From Nocardioides sp. SLBN-35 (lineage in GTDB: Bacteria; Actinomycetota; Actinomycetes; Propionibacteriales; Nocardioidaceae): 64,000 bases of DNA. A program made the position numbers and the translations under genes. The stretch lies in assembly GCF_006715725.1 (NCBI RefSeq), contig NZ_VFNU01000001.1, positions 868,001 to 932,000 on the forward strand, in the 5' to 3' direction. This document shows, one piece after another, positions 35,832 to 45,320 of this stretch. The notes beneath the pieces are model-generated. The model worked only from the letters and a program-made list of their open reading frames with translations. It did not search any database and was not told the DNA's origin. Numbering within the stretch: position 1 is the stretch's first letter; each line of letters starts with the position of its first letter.

Positions 35832-37691
35832 TCAGTCGGTCGGGTCGAGCAGCCCGAGGAGCTGCGCCCTGAGCACCACCGCGTCGCGGGAGCGTGCGTC
35901 GAGCTTGCGACGAAGGCTGGCCAGGTGGGTCTTGACCGTGTTGACCGAGACGAAGTTGGCCTTCGCGATCTCGGGCAGCGACAGGCCGGAGGCGAGGTCC
36001 TCCAGCAGGTCGCGCTCGCGCCTGGTCACGCTCACCAGGTCGACCGACTTGGGATAGATGTCGGTGATCCCGCGCCGGTCGAGGACGTCGAGCAGGTCGG
36101 CGAGGCCGGGCACCTCGGTGACGAGGTCGTCGAGGGTGGTCCGGGGGACCGTGGCGAGGGCGCGCGGCGCGTTCTGCTCCTGAGCGCGGGCCACGCCGCG
36201 CTGGGCAGCCTCGACGGCGCCCGGCCGGTCACCCGTCGCGTGCCGGGCAGCCGCGATCACCAGCAGCGCCTCGGTCACCGACCGTCGGCTCGCGGTGCTG
36301 TCCTGGACGACCGTCTCGGCCGCGGTGAGGGCCGCCTCGTGCTCACCGGTGAGGAGCAGCGTCCGGGCGCGCAGGACGCGGCCCGTGCCCGCGAGGTCCG
36401 GTACGCCGCCGAGCGCGGCCAGTGCGCGATTGGCCTGTCCCGTCGCGAGGTGGACGTCGGACCACAGCAGCGGGACGACTGCGGCCGCGAGGCCGGCCCG
36501 GGTCAGTGCCGTGCGCTGTGCGGCCATCGTGTCCTCGACGATGCGGCGTGCGTACGCGGTGTCGCCGCGGGTCAGCGCGTGTCGCACCTGGATCCACAGG
36601 TGGACCACCCATTGCTCGCCGCGTTGGCTGGGGTGGGGCATCGCACGCACGTGCTGATCGGCCTCCCGGTCGAGCCCGTCGATCGCGTGGAGGGCCCGCA
36701 CCGCGGTGAGGTTGGACTCGACGAAGCCGTCGACCCACAGGTCGGGACGGCGTCCGGCGCGCGCCGCCTCGTCGAGCCAGCCGACGCTGGCGGCGTACGC
36801 ACCCCGCAGCGCCTCGACCAGGGCGAGCTTGCCGGCGGTGCCCCGGGCGACGAAGCCGTACGGATCGCGCTCCCGGTGCGTCCAGGCCGTGAGGAATGAA
36901 GTCCGCGCGGCCGTCAGGTCGCCGGCGACCTGGGCGGTGATCCCGGCCTGGAGGTGCCAGTAGGGCAGGATCCGGCCGCGGTCGCCGTACCAGGGATAGA
37001 CACTGGCCTCGGCCAGGGGCGCGGCCGCCCGGACGATCTCCATCGCCTCCTCGAAACGGCCCAGCCGGCGGCGGGTGACGAGAGGCAGCAACGCCTGGCG
37101 CAGCCGGATGTCGCCGTTGCGGGCGAACTCGGCCTCGGCCTCGTCGGCGGTGGGGGGCAGGCGCACAGGGGTGGTGCCGACCGGCAGTCGCCCGATGTCC
37201 TCGAGCCGGAACGCCAGGCCGGGCAGGTCGGCGGCGAGCTCGACCGGAAGGTCGAGGGTGGCCGCGTACATCGCCGCGGCGTACGGACCGTGGGCCAGGT
37301 CCACGCCCCACCGGTCGATGATCCGGGCCGTCCGTTCGAGGTCGCCGAGGGTGCGAGCCGCCGTGAGCCCGGCGTCGAGTCGTCCGGAGACCAGGCGCAG
37401 GTCGGCCTGCCGCCGCAGCAGCTGGGCGACCCGGTCGGGCTGGTCGCGGCGCAGCGCGTCGCACACGCGCGCCGCACGGACCCCTGAGGCGAGCGTGACG
37501 GCGGCGTCCTCCGCGCGCAGCGCGAGGTGACCGGCGTCGATGGCGTCCTGGGCCGCGGTCGTGGTGCCGGGGCCGCCGAGGTCGTCGAGCTCGGCGATCT
37601 CGGTCGGGCCGAGGACCGCGATGATCTCGACGACGTCGTGGTGTGCGGGGTCGACGTCCAGCAACGGGAGCTCCTCGGATGCCGGTCCCAC
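35832..37691 (-). CDS. LuxR-family regulator with long helical N-terminal region
   Basis: 619 residues, GTG start. The C-terminal GerE/LuxR HTH is TRRERDLLEDLASGLSLPEIAKANFVSVNTVKTHLASLRRKLDAR (about 554-598). The first 540 residues are Ala/Arg-rich helical repeats of TPR type, as in MalT/LAL regulators, but there is no P-loop, so it is not a complete LAL protein. It probably controls the divergent MFS gene 93 bp away; this is inference. Confidence 0.85.
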   Translation of the reverse strand: MGPASEELPLLDVDPAHHDVVEIIAVLGPTEIAELDDLGGPGTTTAAQDAIDAGHLALRAEDAAVTLASGVRAARVCDALRRDQPDRVAQLLRRQADLRLVSGRLDAGLTAARTLGDLERTARIIDRWGVDLAHGPYAAAMYAATLDLPVELAADLPGLAFRLEDIGRLPVGTTPVRLPPTADEAEAEFARNGDIRLRQALLPLVTRRRLGRFEEAMEIVRAAAPLAEASVYPWYGDRGRILPYWHLQAGITAQVAGDLTAARTSFLTAWTHRERDPYGFVARGTAGKLALVEALRGAYAASVGWLDEAARAGRRPDLWVDGFVESNLTAVRALHAIDGLDREADQHVRAMPHPSQRGEQWVVHLWIQVRHALTRGDTAYARRIVEDTMAAQRTALTRAGLAAAVVPLLWSDVHLATGQANRALAALGGVPDLAGTGRVLRARTLLLTGEHEAALTAAETVVQDSTASRRSVTEALLVIAAARHATGDRPGAVEAAQRGVARAQEQNAPRALATVPRTTLDDLVTEVPGLADLLDVLDRRGITDIYPKSVDLVSVTRRERDLLEDLASGLSLPEIAKANFVSVNTVKTHLASLRRKLDARSRDAVVLRAQLLGLLDPTD

Positions 37692-37784
37692 TCCGAGCCG
37701 TCGTGGGGGCAGCCGGGACCGGTGCCGCCCCAGACGCCGACAAGGCTAACGTGCCGCTGCCCCCTCTCTCCCAGGAGTCCTGTC

Positions 37785-39080
37785 GTGCCCGTGCAGCGTC
37801 TGCGTCCGGCGAGTGTCGCCGCCCTCTGCGTCACCGAGCTCTGCGCCCTCGGTGCCCTGGTGGTCCCGCTCGTCGTGGGCCTGAGCCTGCTCGTGCGCGA
37901 GCTTGACTCCGGCCTCGCGCCGGAGACGCGGTTGAGCTGGGTGGAGACCACGGGGGCGCTGGCCGGGATGACCTTCAACCCGGTGTGGGGCTGGCTCAGC
38001 GACCGCCGGGTCCGGCGGGGCGGGGACCGCACGCGGTGGATCGTCGGTGGCACGGTCTGCGGCTGCGCCTTCGCGGTCACCGCGACCTTCATGCCGAACC
38101 TGCCCTTGCTCGTCGCGGTCTGGGCCTGCGCCCAGGCGTCCTACAGCGCGACCTTCGCGGCGCTCTACGGGACCCTCTCGGACGTCGTACCACCGGCCGA
38201 CCGGACCCGGGTGTCGGGTTGGTTCGCCGCGGCGGCGACCGGTGCGATCGCGCTGGGCGGCCTGATCGGGTACGCCCTGCTGAGCGGCCACTTCGGTGCG
38301 GTGCTCCGGGAGCCGCGTGCGTCATTCGTGCTGCTCTCGATCGTCGCGGTCCCGGTGGCCGCCGTCGCTGCGTGGCACCTGCGCACGCTCGAGCCGCTCC
38401 CGCACGAGCCCGCGCCGGTACGACGTCCCGCGGACGGTCCGCGAGGGCTCGTCGCCGTGCTGGCGGGAGCGGGGGCGCCCTACTGGTGGCTGTGGTTGCA
38501 GCGTCTTTTCGCGCAAGCCGCGTACAGCTGCCTGACCGTCTACGGCGTGTTCTTCCTGATCCGGCGGGTGGGCCGCGAGCCACACGACGCCGCTTCCCTG
38601 GTCGCCCTGGTGACCGCGATCGGTGCGGCGACCGGGATGGTGATGGCGATCGGCGGCGCCCGGGCACTGGCCCGGCGAGTCGGGTACCGGCCGGTCATGG
38701 CCGGCGGGATCCTGCTGCTGCTCGGCGCCAACCTGGTACTCACCACGGCGACCGGCACGCCGGCGTACGTCCTGGCCCTGCTCTGCGCCGGCGCGGGCCT
38801 GGGCACCTACGTCGCACTCGACCTCGCCGTGGCGCTGGCCGTGCTGCCGCACGGCGCGAACGGTCGCCTGCTCGGCTACTTCAACATCGCCCGGACGCTG
38901 CCGCAGACCGTCGTCCCCGCCCTGGGCCCCGCGTTCCTCGCGATCGGCAGCGGGGACCTCGTCGGCGTCGACCCGTCCCGCAACTACTTCGCCTTCTTCG
39001 TCTTCGGCAGCGCTCTCGCGGCGGTGGCGCTGGTGCTGTTGACCCGGATGACGCTCCCGGAGCGCGACTCGATGGGATGA
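37785..39080 (+). CDS. MFS transporter
   Basis: 431 residues from a GTG with AGGAG 7 nt upstream (VPVQRLRPASVAALCVTELCAL). Twelve hydrophobic segments; the motif WLSDRRVRRGGDRTRW resembles the glycoside-pentoside-hexuronide/SLC45-like branch of MFS. The C-terminal half includes LARRVGYRPVMAGGILLLLGANLVL. Substrate unknown. It is divergent from the LuxR-type regulator. It ends before a terminator hairpin. Confidence 0.88.
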   Translation: MPVQRLRPASVAALCVTELCALGALVVPLVVGLSLLVRELDSGLAPETRLSWVETTGALAGMTFNPVWGWLSDRRVRRGGDRTRWIVGGTVCGCAFAVTATFMPNLPLLVAVWACAQASYSATFAALYGTLSDVVPPADRTRVSGWFAAAATGAIALGGLIGYALLSGHFGAVLREPRASFVLLSIVAVPVAAVAAWHLRTLEPLPHEPAPVRRPADGPRGLVAVLAGAGAPYWWLWLQRLFAQAAYSCLTVYGVFFLIRRVGREPHDAASLVALVTAIGAATGMVMAIGGARALARRVGYRPVMAGGILLLLGANLVLTTATGTPAYVLALLCAGAGLGTYVALDLAVALAVLPHGANGRLLGYFNIARTLPQTVVPALGPAFLAIGSGDLVGVDPSRNYFAFFVFGSALAAVALVLLTRMTLPERDSMG

Positions 39081-39151
39081 GACGTGGGGTGAGGTTCCCT
39101 CGTCCTGCGCACGTCGGACCGAGTGAGCCCCGATGCTCACGAAGCGAGGAG

Positions 39152-39178
39152 CAGGACCCCGTCCCCCTGGGGGTCCTG
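39152..39178 (+). terminator. hairpin between the MFS and DUF11-sortase genes
   Basis: CAGGACCCC (39152-39160) pairs with GGGGTCCTG (39170-39178) around a 9-nt loop. It lies 72 bp after the MFS stop and 40 bp before the next start, so it is either a terminator or an attenuator. A weaker repeat, GTGAGC/GCTCAC, lies at 39123-39140. Confidence 0.6.
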
Positions 39179-39217
39179 TCGTCCTCGGTCTCGTGCCCCC
39201 ACTCGGAAGGTCCCCCC

Positions 39218-42200
39218 GTGAATCGCATCCTGGCCGCACGCGTCCCGGCGCTCGTGGCGCTGGTGCTCGCCCTCATCGCCTCCGGTGTGGGGGTCCTGCT
39301 CCCGACCTCGGCCGCGGCGGCTGGCAGCGGCGTGCTCAACATCGTCGTCACACCCGTCGACCTGAGCGACGGCTCGACGATCACGGACATCCAGGAAGGC
39401 GCGCACGGCAACAAGGTCACCTACCGGGTGCAGTACTCCTGCACCACGGCTGCCTGTGACAGCACCCAGGTGCAGTTCTCGACCCCGCCGGTCGACCCGT
39501 GGGGCCTGCTCCCCGCCGGGCAGACCATCCTCCAGTACGCGTCCTGGGTCGCGCCCGCCGCGGGCGGCGGCACGATCGGCGGCACCGACGCGACCGGCAA
39601 GGTGGTCGACCTCGGCAACCTCGCAGCCGGCACGTCGGGCACGTTCTCGGTGACCTACGGCTACCAGTCCTCGCGCAACCGGGAGGTCCCCAACGGCTCG
39701 TTCTACACGAACGGCTTCGACGTCCCCATGTCGGCCACGATCAGCTCGGCCACCGCCACCGCTCCGAAGACCTCGGACACCGCGGTGACGTGGCACATCG
39801 GGACGCCCAACGCCCCGTCGGCGAACCTCGCGCCGAACAACGGCACCTTCGACACCGACCTGCAGGAGACCTTCTCCATCGCGGTCAACCCCGGCAACAT
39901 GAAGACCAACCCGGGGTCCAACGTGGCCGGTGCGGCCGACTACGTGGCGACCGGCAACTACCGGATCGTCTACACCGTGCCGGCCCAGGCCGTCATCGAC
40001 GAGGCGAGCCACGGCGGTGTGGTCGACAACGCCAACCACACGGTCACCTGGACCAAGGGCTCGCTCGCCAGCCCGTCGTACGGCGCCCGCGGTGGCTTCG
40101 GCATCGCGGCCCTCAGCGGGTTCAACAGTGGCGGCGCGGCGTCGAACAACTCCCTGGTCGGTGACGACGACGACGCCTTCTGGAGCCCGCGCACGGTCAA
40201 GGTGCGCTTCCTCGGCGAGAACTTCCCGTCGGCGGATGCCGACGGCTGCAACTTCAACGAGCAGGTGAGCTCGACCCTCGACGTCACGGTGAACTACCTC
40301 GACCAGGCACGCACGCAGAAGACGCTGAGCCGCACCCAGACCAACAAGGTCGCCTGCACCACGCCGTTCGGTGGCGGGACCTCCTCGAAGACGGTCGTGG
40401 GCGGTGCCACCAGTGCCTTCGGAGACGGCGATCTCGGCGGGGGCGTCTACGCCGTCAACGTGCCCGCGCCGGGCGAGACCGACACCGGTGTGCGGGAGTG
40501 GCGGGTGGCGGCCTCCAACCAGGGCAACGTCGATGCCACCGCGGTGATCGACGAGCCGAACCTGGACCTCGACCACGTCAAGGTCCACCGGATCACGGCC
40601 TTCGCCTACGCCGGTGCGCCGTCCACCTGGCGCGCCGCGGTCGAGTGGGTGGACAACACCGGTGTCAGCGGTACCTCACAGCTCGCGACCAATGGCTTCG
40701 TCGATGCTGCCGCGGGTCGCTGGTTCGTGAGCGCGCGGACGACGGCGCCACTCGAGGCCGGCCGGATCCTCCCCACGGACAGCACGGCGACCACCATGCA
40801 GATGGGCTACCGCTTCCGCGTCGACGACGGTGCCGTACCGCTCCTCGGCGAGCAGCGCACCAACACCGCGGACGTCTCGTTGACCTACCCCGCGGACGCC
40901 GACGGGGACGGGACGCCCGACGACTACGTCAACCTGCAGGGGCAGCCGCTGCCGACCCGCCAGGTCTCCTCGCAACCCTCGCGGACCGTGAGGTACACCC
41001 AGCCGCTCGCCACGCTCGCTCCCGGCTGGTCCGGCAACCCCGTCGTGTCAGGCGGTGGGACGCCGATCCCCGGCACCGAGGTCACCTTCCGGCTGCGCGC
41101 CCTGACGTCGAACGTCTGGCCCGGGACGTCGGTCCAGCCCCAGCTGGTCTTCATCGCCCCCGAGAACTGGGAGGTCGTGCCGGGCTCGGCGGCCTTCGTG
41201 GCGGCGGGCACCGGCAACACGGCGACGGCTCCCGCCGGCGTCACCTTCGAGTACCGCACGGTGACCCTCAACGGCGTCCCGCGCAGCGTCGCGGTCGCGA
41301 CGTACCCGGGACCCGTGGCGCTGAGCTCGGCGACCAACGACTACTGGCCCACGCTCAGAGTGGTCGCGCGGCCGACGGCAGCAGCCGTTCCCGGTGCCAC
41401 CCCCTCGGCCACCGTGTGGGCGGGGGACCAGAGCGAGAGCTGGACGGACGCCACGGGCAACGCGTACGTCGCGGGACCCGACCAGTTCCGGGTCAGCGCG
41501 CTCGGCGTGGACGCCCCGGACGTCGATGGCGACGGCAACACGACCGAGGAGTACGCCGCCGTGACGACGGCGTACCCGAACCTCGCGGTCGCGGCGTCCG
41601 ACGGCCTGACCGTCGTCAAGTCGCTCTGCATCCCTGACCCGGACGCGACGGACGGCTGCACCTGGGTCTCCGACCCCTCGCAGGTGCACGAGATCCCGGC
41701 CTCGGAGTCGAGTGTGAAGTACCGGATCACCCTGACCAACGGCGGCAACACCGCGTTGCAGGACGTCGTCGCCTACGACGTCATGCCGCACGTCGGTGAC
41801 ACCGGCCTGCTGGCCGACCCCGACCCGCGCGGCTCGGAGTTCGACCTGCTCATCGACTCCGTCGAGTCGAGCACCGCCAACGCGGACCTGGCGTTCTCCG
41901 CCTCGACCAACCCCGCCCGGCCGGAGGTCAACCCGACCGCCACCGGCACCGTGAACGACTGGGGTGCCGGCGCCGCGGGCAAGAAGGCGATCCGGCTGAC
42001 GGTCCCCGGTGGTCTCGGCGCGGGCCAGAACGCGTCGGTCGTGCTCGTCGCCGCCGTGGCACCGGGTTCCCCCGCCAACAAGGTCGCGTGCAACACCGTC
42101 GCGGCGGACTCCGCGGCGACGCTTCCCGTCGAGCCGCTCCCGGTGTGCGTCACGCGTGAGGCGGGCATGCCCTCCCTCGCGACGACCAAGTCGGCCGTGC

Positions 42201-45193
42201 TCACCACCGACGGCGGCACGCACGGCGTGGCGGATGCGGGCGACGTCATCACCTACACGGTGAGCGTCGAGAACACCGGCAACATCGCGGTCGCCGACGT
42301 GTCCGTCTCCGACGAGCTGCCCGGCCTGTCCGCCGTGACGCCGGCGAGCGTCGCGACGCTCGCGCCGGGTGATGTCCAGGAGTTCACGGCGACGTACACC
42401 GTCACGCAGGCCGACGTCGACAACGGTGGCGTCGTCCGCAACACCGCCACCGCGCAGGGAACCGGGCCGGACGGCCCGGTCACCTCGCCGCCGGCCTCGG
42501 CCGACGTGACGCTGGTCGCCGCGGCACCGAGCCTGCTGACCGACAAGGAGGCCGATCTCCAGGACGCCAACGGCAACGGCAAGGCCGACGAGGGCGAGAA
42601 GATCGCCTACACCTTCACCGTCCGCAACAACGGCAACGTCACCCTCGAGGGCGTCACCGTGGACGACCCGATGGTCACCGGCATCACCCCGGCCTCGGCG
42701 ACGATCGCGCCGGGCGCCAACCAGGTGTTCACCGCGAGCCTCTACACGGTGACCCAGGCCGACGTCGACGGCGGCGGCCCGATCGTCAACCGCGCGTCGG
42801 CGAGCGGCACCGACCCCGCGGGCGGCGACGTGACCTCCCCGGACGACACGACGTCGACCGACACGGCGACCCGCACCCCGGGCATCGCGATCGACAAGTC
42901 GGCCGCGATCACGACGGACGAGGGGGTCGCCGGCAAGGCCGACGCGGGTGACGTGATCACCTATTCCTTCGAGGTCGAGAACACCGGCAACGTGACCCTC
43001 GCCGCGGTGAGCGTCGTCGACGCCCTCCCCGGCCTCTCGCCGACCTCGCCGCTGCAGGTGGCGTCGCTGGCACCGGGCGCTAGTACGACGTTCACCGCGA
43101 CGTACGTCGTGAGCCAGGCAGAAGTGGACGGTGGCGCGCCGATCCACAACTCCGCCGTGGCCAGGGGCACGGCGCCCGGCGGCGCGACCGCGACGTCTCT
43201 GCCGGACGCCACCGACACCGACGTGGCTCCGCCGACACCGGGACTGGCGATCGACAAGACCGCCGTGCTCGACGACACCAACCACAACGGCGCGGCGGAC
43301 GAGGGCGAGGTCATCACGTACTCGTTCTCGGCGCAGAACACCGGCAACGTGACCCTCACCGGCGTCACCGTGAGCGACCCGCTGGACGGTCTCTCGGCGA
43401 TCACGCCTGCGTCCGTGGCGATCCTGGCACCCGGCGACGACGCCGTCTTCTCGGCGACCTACGCGGTGACCCAGGACGATGTCGACACCGGCGGGACGGT
43501 GCACAACTCCGCCGTCGCGAAGGGCACCGCGCCCGGCGCGGTCGCCCTGACCTCGGACCCCGACACGACCGACACGAACCTCGTGCCGGGCGCACCGGGG
43601 ATCGCGCTGGACAAGAAGTCCCTGCTCGATGACACCAACGGCAACGGAAAGGCCGACGTCGGCGAGGAGATCGCCTACACGTTCGAGGTCGAGAACACCG
43701 GCAACGTCACGGTGAGCGGCGTCAGCGTCACCGACCCGGAGGTCGCGGGCATCGCTCCCGCCAGCGCGACGATCGCCCCCGGCGACACGGCGACCTTCAC
43801 CTCCGACCCGTACGTCGTCACCCAGGGTGACGTCGACGACGGGGTCGTGCACAACGTGGCGTCCGCCGCGGGCACGGCGCCCGGAGGCGTGCCGGTGAAC
43901 GGCGACGACGTCGACGACGTCGACACCGTCGAGGCGCACCCCGACGTGACGGTGGTGAAGTCCGCGGAGCTGACGCTCGACGAGCACGTGCAGGGCAAGG
44001 CCGACGTGGACGACGTGGTGACCTACACGTTCAAGGTCCGCAACGACGGCAAGGCGACCGCCTTCGACGTCACGGTGACCGACGCCCTGCCGGGTCTCAG
44101 CACCGTCTCACCGGCGGGCGTGGCCAGCCTCGCACCCGGTGCCGAGGCGGAGTTCACGGCGACGTACCGGGTCACTCGGGCCGACGTGAAGCGCGGAAGC
44201 ATCGACAACACGGCCACCGCGACCTTCCGCGGTCCCGTCCGCGGTGGCGTGACCCCGGCGCCCGTCGAGGTCGACTCCAACCAGGTGACGACCCCCACTG
44301 GGGGCCTGGGGGCGCCGGCGATCACGACGTCTGCCTCGGACCGCAAGGTCGCGATGTCGGTTCGCAGCAACGGCACACCGAACGCCGTCCAGCTGCACGA
44401 CGTGGTGACGCTGAACGGGTTCGAGGCGGGTGGCGACGCGCAGGGGACCGCCACGCTCTACGGTCCCGTGTCCCAACCGTCGGCCGCCATGTGCGTCCCG
44501 GCCAAGGCCGTCGCCACGGTCGGCTTCGCGCCCGTCAACGGCACGACTCGGACGCCTTCGGTCGCCGTCACCGAGCCCGGCTACTACACCTGGGTCGTGA
44601 GCACCGGTGCCGACCGCCGCAACGAGGCGGCCAGCCACGCCTGTGGTCTCGCCGAGGAGACGACGCTCGTGCACCGGGCCGATGTCGACAAGGTGAGGAT
44701 CGAGACCGGCTTCTCCGGGACCGCTCCGGCGACCGCGCGCCGGGCCAAGGCTGCCCGGATCTCCATCCCGGCGCTCGGGATGAGGGCCAGGCTCGAGACG
44801 GTCGGTGTGCGCAAGAGCTCGATGGTGATCCCGAAGAACGTCGCCAAGGGCGGCTGGCTGGCGAGCTCGGCCGCACCTGGCGAGGCGATCGGTGCGACGG
44901 TGATCGCCGGCCACGTCTCCGACCGGCACGACCGGCGGGGTCCGTTCGGCAAGCTGACGAAGGCGCGCAAGGGACAGGTGATCACCGTGCGCGGCGCGGA
45001 CGGCACGGTGCAGAGGTACCGCATCGCGCGGATCTACACCCAGCTGCGCACGAGGGGCTTCACCGGCGACCCGGTCAGCACCACGGGCCCCCACCAGCTC
45101 ACCCTGGTCACCTGCACCGGCAAGGTCACCCATCCCAACGGCCGCTACCACTACACGAAGAACCTCGTGGTCGTCGCGACCCCGATCGGGTAG
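39218..45193 (+). CDS. giant exported DUF11-repeat protein with C-terminal sortase domain
   Basis: 1991 residues, GTG start with GGAAGG 7 nt upstream. Order: signal peptide (1-36, ALVALVLALIASGVGVLLP, AxA cleavage); a beta-rich surface region to about 780; one divergent DUF11-like unit (about 788-900); six tandem DUF11 repeats of about 118 residues (986-1693); an Ig-like module (TATLYGPVSQPS, PGYYTWVVSTG); and a sortase fold from about 1845 to the end. Sortase residues: His1899 in TVIAGHVSDRHD, Cys1966 in LTLVTCTGK, Arg1976 in NGRYHYTKN, of the class F/E kind. No LPXTG motif, no C-terminal membrane helix. It may be a surface adhesin that anchors or crosslinks itself. A terminator follows at 14 bp. 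Confidence 0.9.
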   Translation: MNRILAARVPALVALVLALIASGVGVLLPTSAAAAGSGVLNIVVTPVDLSDGSTITDIQEGAHGNKVTYRVQYSCTTAACDSTQVQFSTPPVDPWGLLPAGQTILQYASWVAPAAGGGTIGGTDATGKVVDLGNLAAGTSGTFSVTYGYQSSRNREVPNGSFYTNGFDVPMSATISSATATAPKTSDTAVTWHIGTPNAPSANLAPNNGTFDTDLQETFSIAVNPGNMKTNPGSNVAGAADYVATGNYRIVYTVPAQAVIDEASHGGVVDNANHTVTWTKGSLASPSYGARGGFGIAALSGFNSGGAASNNSLVGDDDDAFWSPRTVKVRFLGENFPSADADGCNFNEQVSSTLDVTVNYLDQARTQKTLSRTQTNKVACTTPFGGGTSSKTVVGGATSAFGDGDLGGGVYAVNVPAPGETDTGVREWRVAASNQGNVDATAVIDEPNLDLDHVKVHRITAFAYAGAPSTWRAAVEWVDNTGVSGTSQLATNGFVDAAAGRWFVSARTTAPLEAGRILPTDSTATTMQMGYRFRVDDGAVPLLGEQRTNTADVSLTYPADADGDGTPDDYVNLQGQPLPTRQVSSQPSRTVRYTQPLATLAPGWSGNPVVSGGGTPIPGTEVTFRLRALTSNVWPGTSVQPQLVFIAPENWEVVPGSAAFVAAGTGNTATAPAGVTFEYRTVTLNGVPRSVAVATYPGPVALSSATNDYWPTLRVVARPTAAAVPGATPSATVWAGDQSESWTDATGNAYVAGPDQFRVSALGVDAPDVDGDGNTTEEYAAVTTAYPNLAVAASDGLTVVKSLCIPDPDATDGCTWVSDPSQVHEIPASESSVKYRITLTNGGNTALQDVVAYDVMPHVGDTGLLADPDPRGSEFDLLIDSVESSTANADLAFSASTNPARPEVNPTATGTVNDWGAGAAGKKAIRLTVPGGLGAGQNASVVLVAAVAPGSPANKVACNTVAADSAATLPVEPLPVCVTREAGMPSLATTKSAVLTTDGGTHGVADAGDVITYTVSVENTGNIAVADVSVSDELPGLSAVTPASVATLAPGDVQEFTATYTVTQADVDNGGVVRNTATAQGTGPDGPVTSPPASADVTLVAAAPSLLTDKEADLQDANGNGKADEGEKIAYTFTVRNNGNVTLEGVTVDDPMVTGITPASATIAPGANQVFTASLYTVTQADVDGGGPIVNRASASGTDPAGGDVTSPDDTTSTDTATRTPGIAIDKSAAITTDEGVAGKADAGDVITYSFEVENTGNVTLAAVSVVDALPGLSPTSPLQVASLAPGASTTFTATYVVSQAEVDGGAPIHNSAVARGTAPGGATATSLPDATDTDVAPPTPGLAIDKTAVLDDTNHNGAADEGEVITYSFSAQNTGNVTLTGVTVSDPLDGLSAITPASVAILAPGDDAVFSATYAVTQDDVDTGGTVHNSAVAKGTAPGAVALTSDPDTTDTNLVPGAPGIALDKKSLLDDTNGNGKADVGEEIAYTFEVENTGNVTVSGVSVTDPEVAGIAPASATIAPGDTATFTSDPYVVTQGDVDDGVVHNVASAAGTAPGGVPVNGDDVDDVDTVEAHPDVTVVKSAELTLDEHVQGKADVDDVVTYTFKVRNDGKATAFDVTVTDALPGLSTVSPAGVASLAPGAEAEFTATYRVTRADVKRGSIDNTATATFRGPVRGGVTPAPVEVDSNQVTTPTGGLGAPAITTSASDRKVAMSVRSNGTPNAVQLHDVVTLNGFEAGGDAQGTATLYGPVSQPSAAMCVPAKAVATVGFAPVNGTTRTPSVAVTEPGYYTWVVSTGADRRNEAASHACGLAEETTLVHRADVDKVRIETGFSGTAPATARRAKAARISIPALGMRARLETVGVRKSSMVIPKNVAKGGWLASSAAPGEAIGATVIAGHVSDRHDRRGPFGKLTKARKGQVITVRGADGTVQRYRIARIYTQLRTRGFTGDPVSTTGPHQLTLVTCTGKVTHPNGRYHYTKNLVVVATPIG
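42173..44297 (+). repeat. six tandem DUF11 coding repeats
   Basis: About 350-360 bp each, beginning near 42173, 42530, 42883, 43243, 43600 and 43945. Each encodes a lead strand (TKSA/DKEA/DKSA/DKTA/DKKS/VKSA), a GDVITY-F-V-NTGN core and an A-T-Y-VTQADVD edge. Units 2, 4 and 5 carry a DxNxNGxxDxGE loop. The unit-to-unit DNA identity is moderate, so the array is diverged rather than freshly amplified. Confidence 0.85.
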
Positions 45194-45206
45194 CGGAGCG
45201 CGTCGC

Positions 45207-45240
45207 GACCCGGTCCCGTCCTCACCGACGGGACCGGGTC
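45207..45240 (+). terminator. strong hairpin after the DUF11-sortase gene
   Basis: GACCCGGTCCCGTC (45207-45220), loop CTCACC, GACGGGACCGGGTC (45227-45240): a perfect 14-bp stem 13 bp past the stop codon. Confidence 0.85.
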
Positions 45241-45266
45241 CAGGCGGCGACTGCCGTACGCCGATC

Positions 45267-45280
45267 TAGAACAGGTTCTA
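45267..45280. promoter_or_regulatory. KstR-like operator before the SDR pair
   Basis: TAGAACAGGTTCTA matches the KstR consensus TnnAACnnGTTnnA at every fixed base and is palindromic outside the central two. It lies 40 bp before the first short-chain dehydrogenase start. The same core precedes the flavoprotein gene at 54.8 kb. Confidence 0.65.
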
Positions 45281-45320
45281 TGGTGTCCTCGGCATGCTGC
45301 CGCGAACTCCAGGAGGACCC

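Noticed and set aside
41048..43987. Open frame of about 980 codons antisense to the DUF11 repeats.
   Set aside because: Its apparent repeat structure only reflects the DUF11 repeats on the other strand.
39218..45193. Search for an LPXTG-type sorting signal in the DUF11-sortase protein.
   Set aside because: No LPXTG-like motif followed by hydrophobic helix and positive tail; the protein ends right after the sortase fold.
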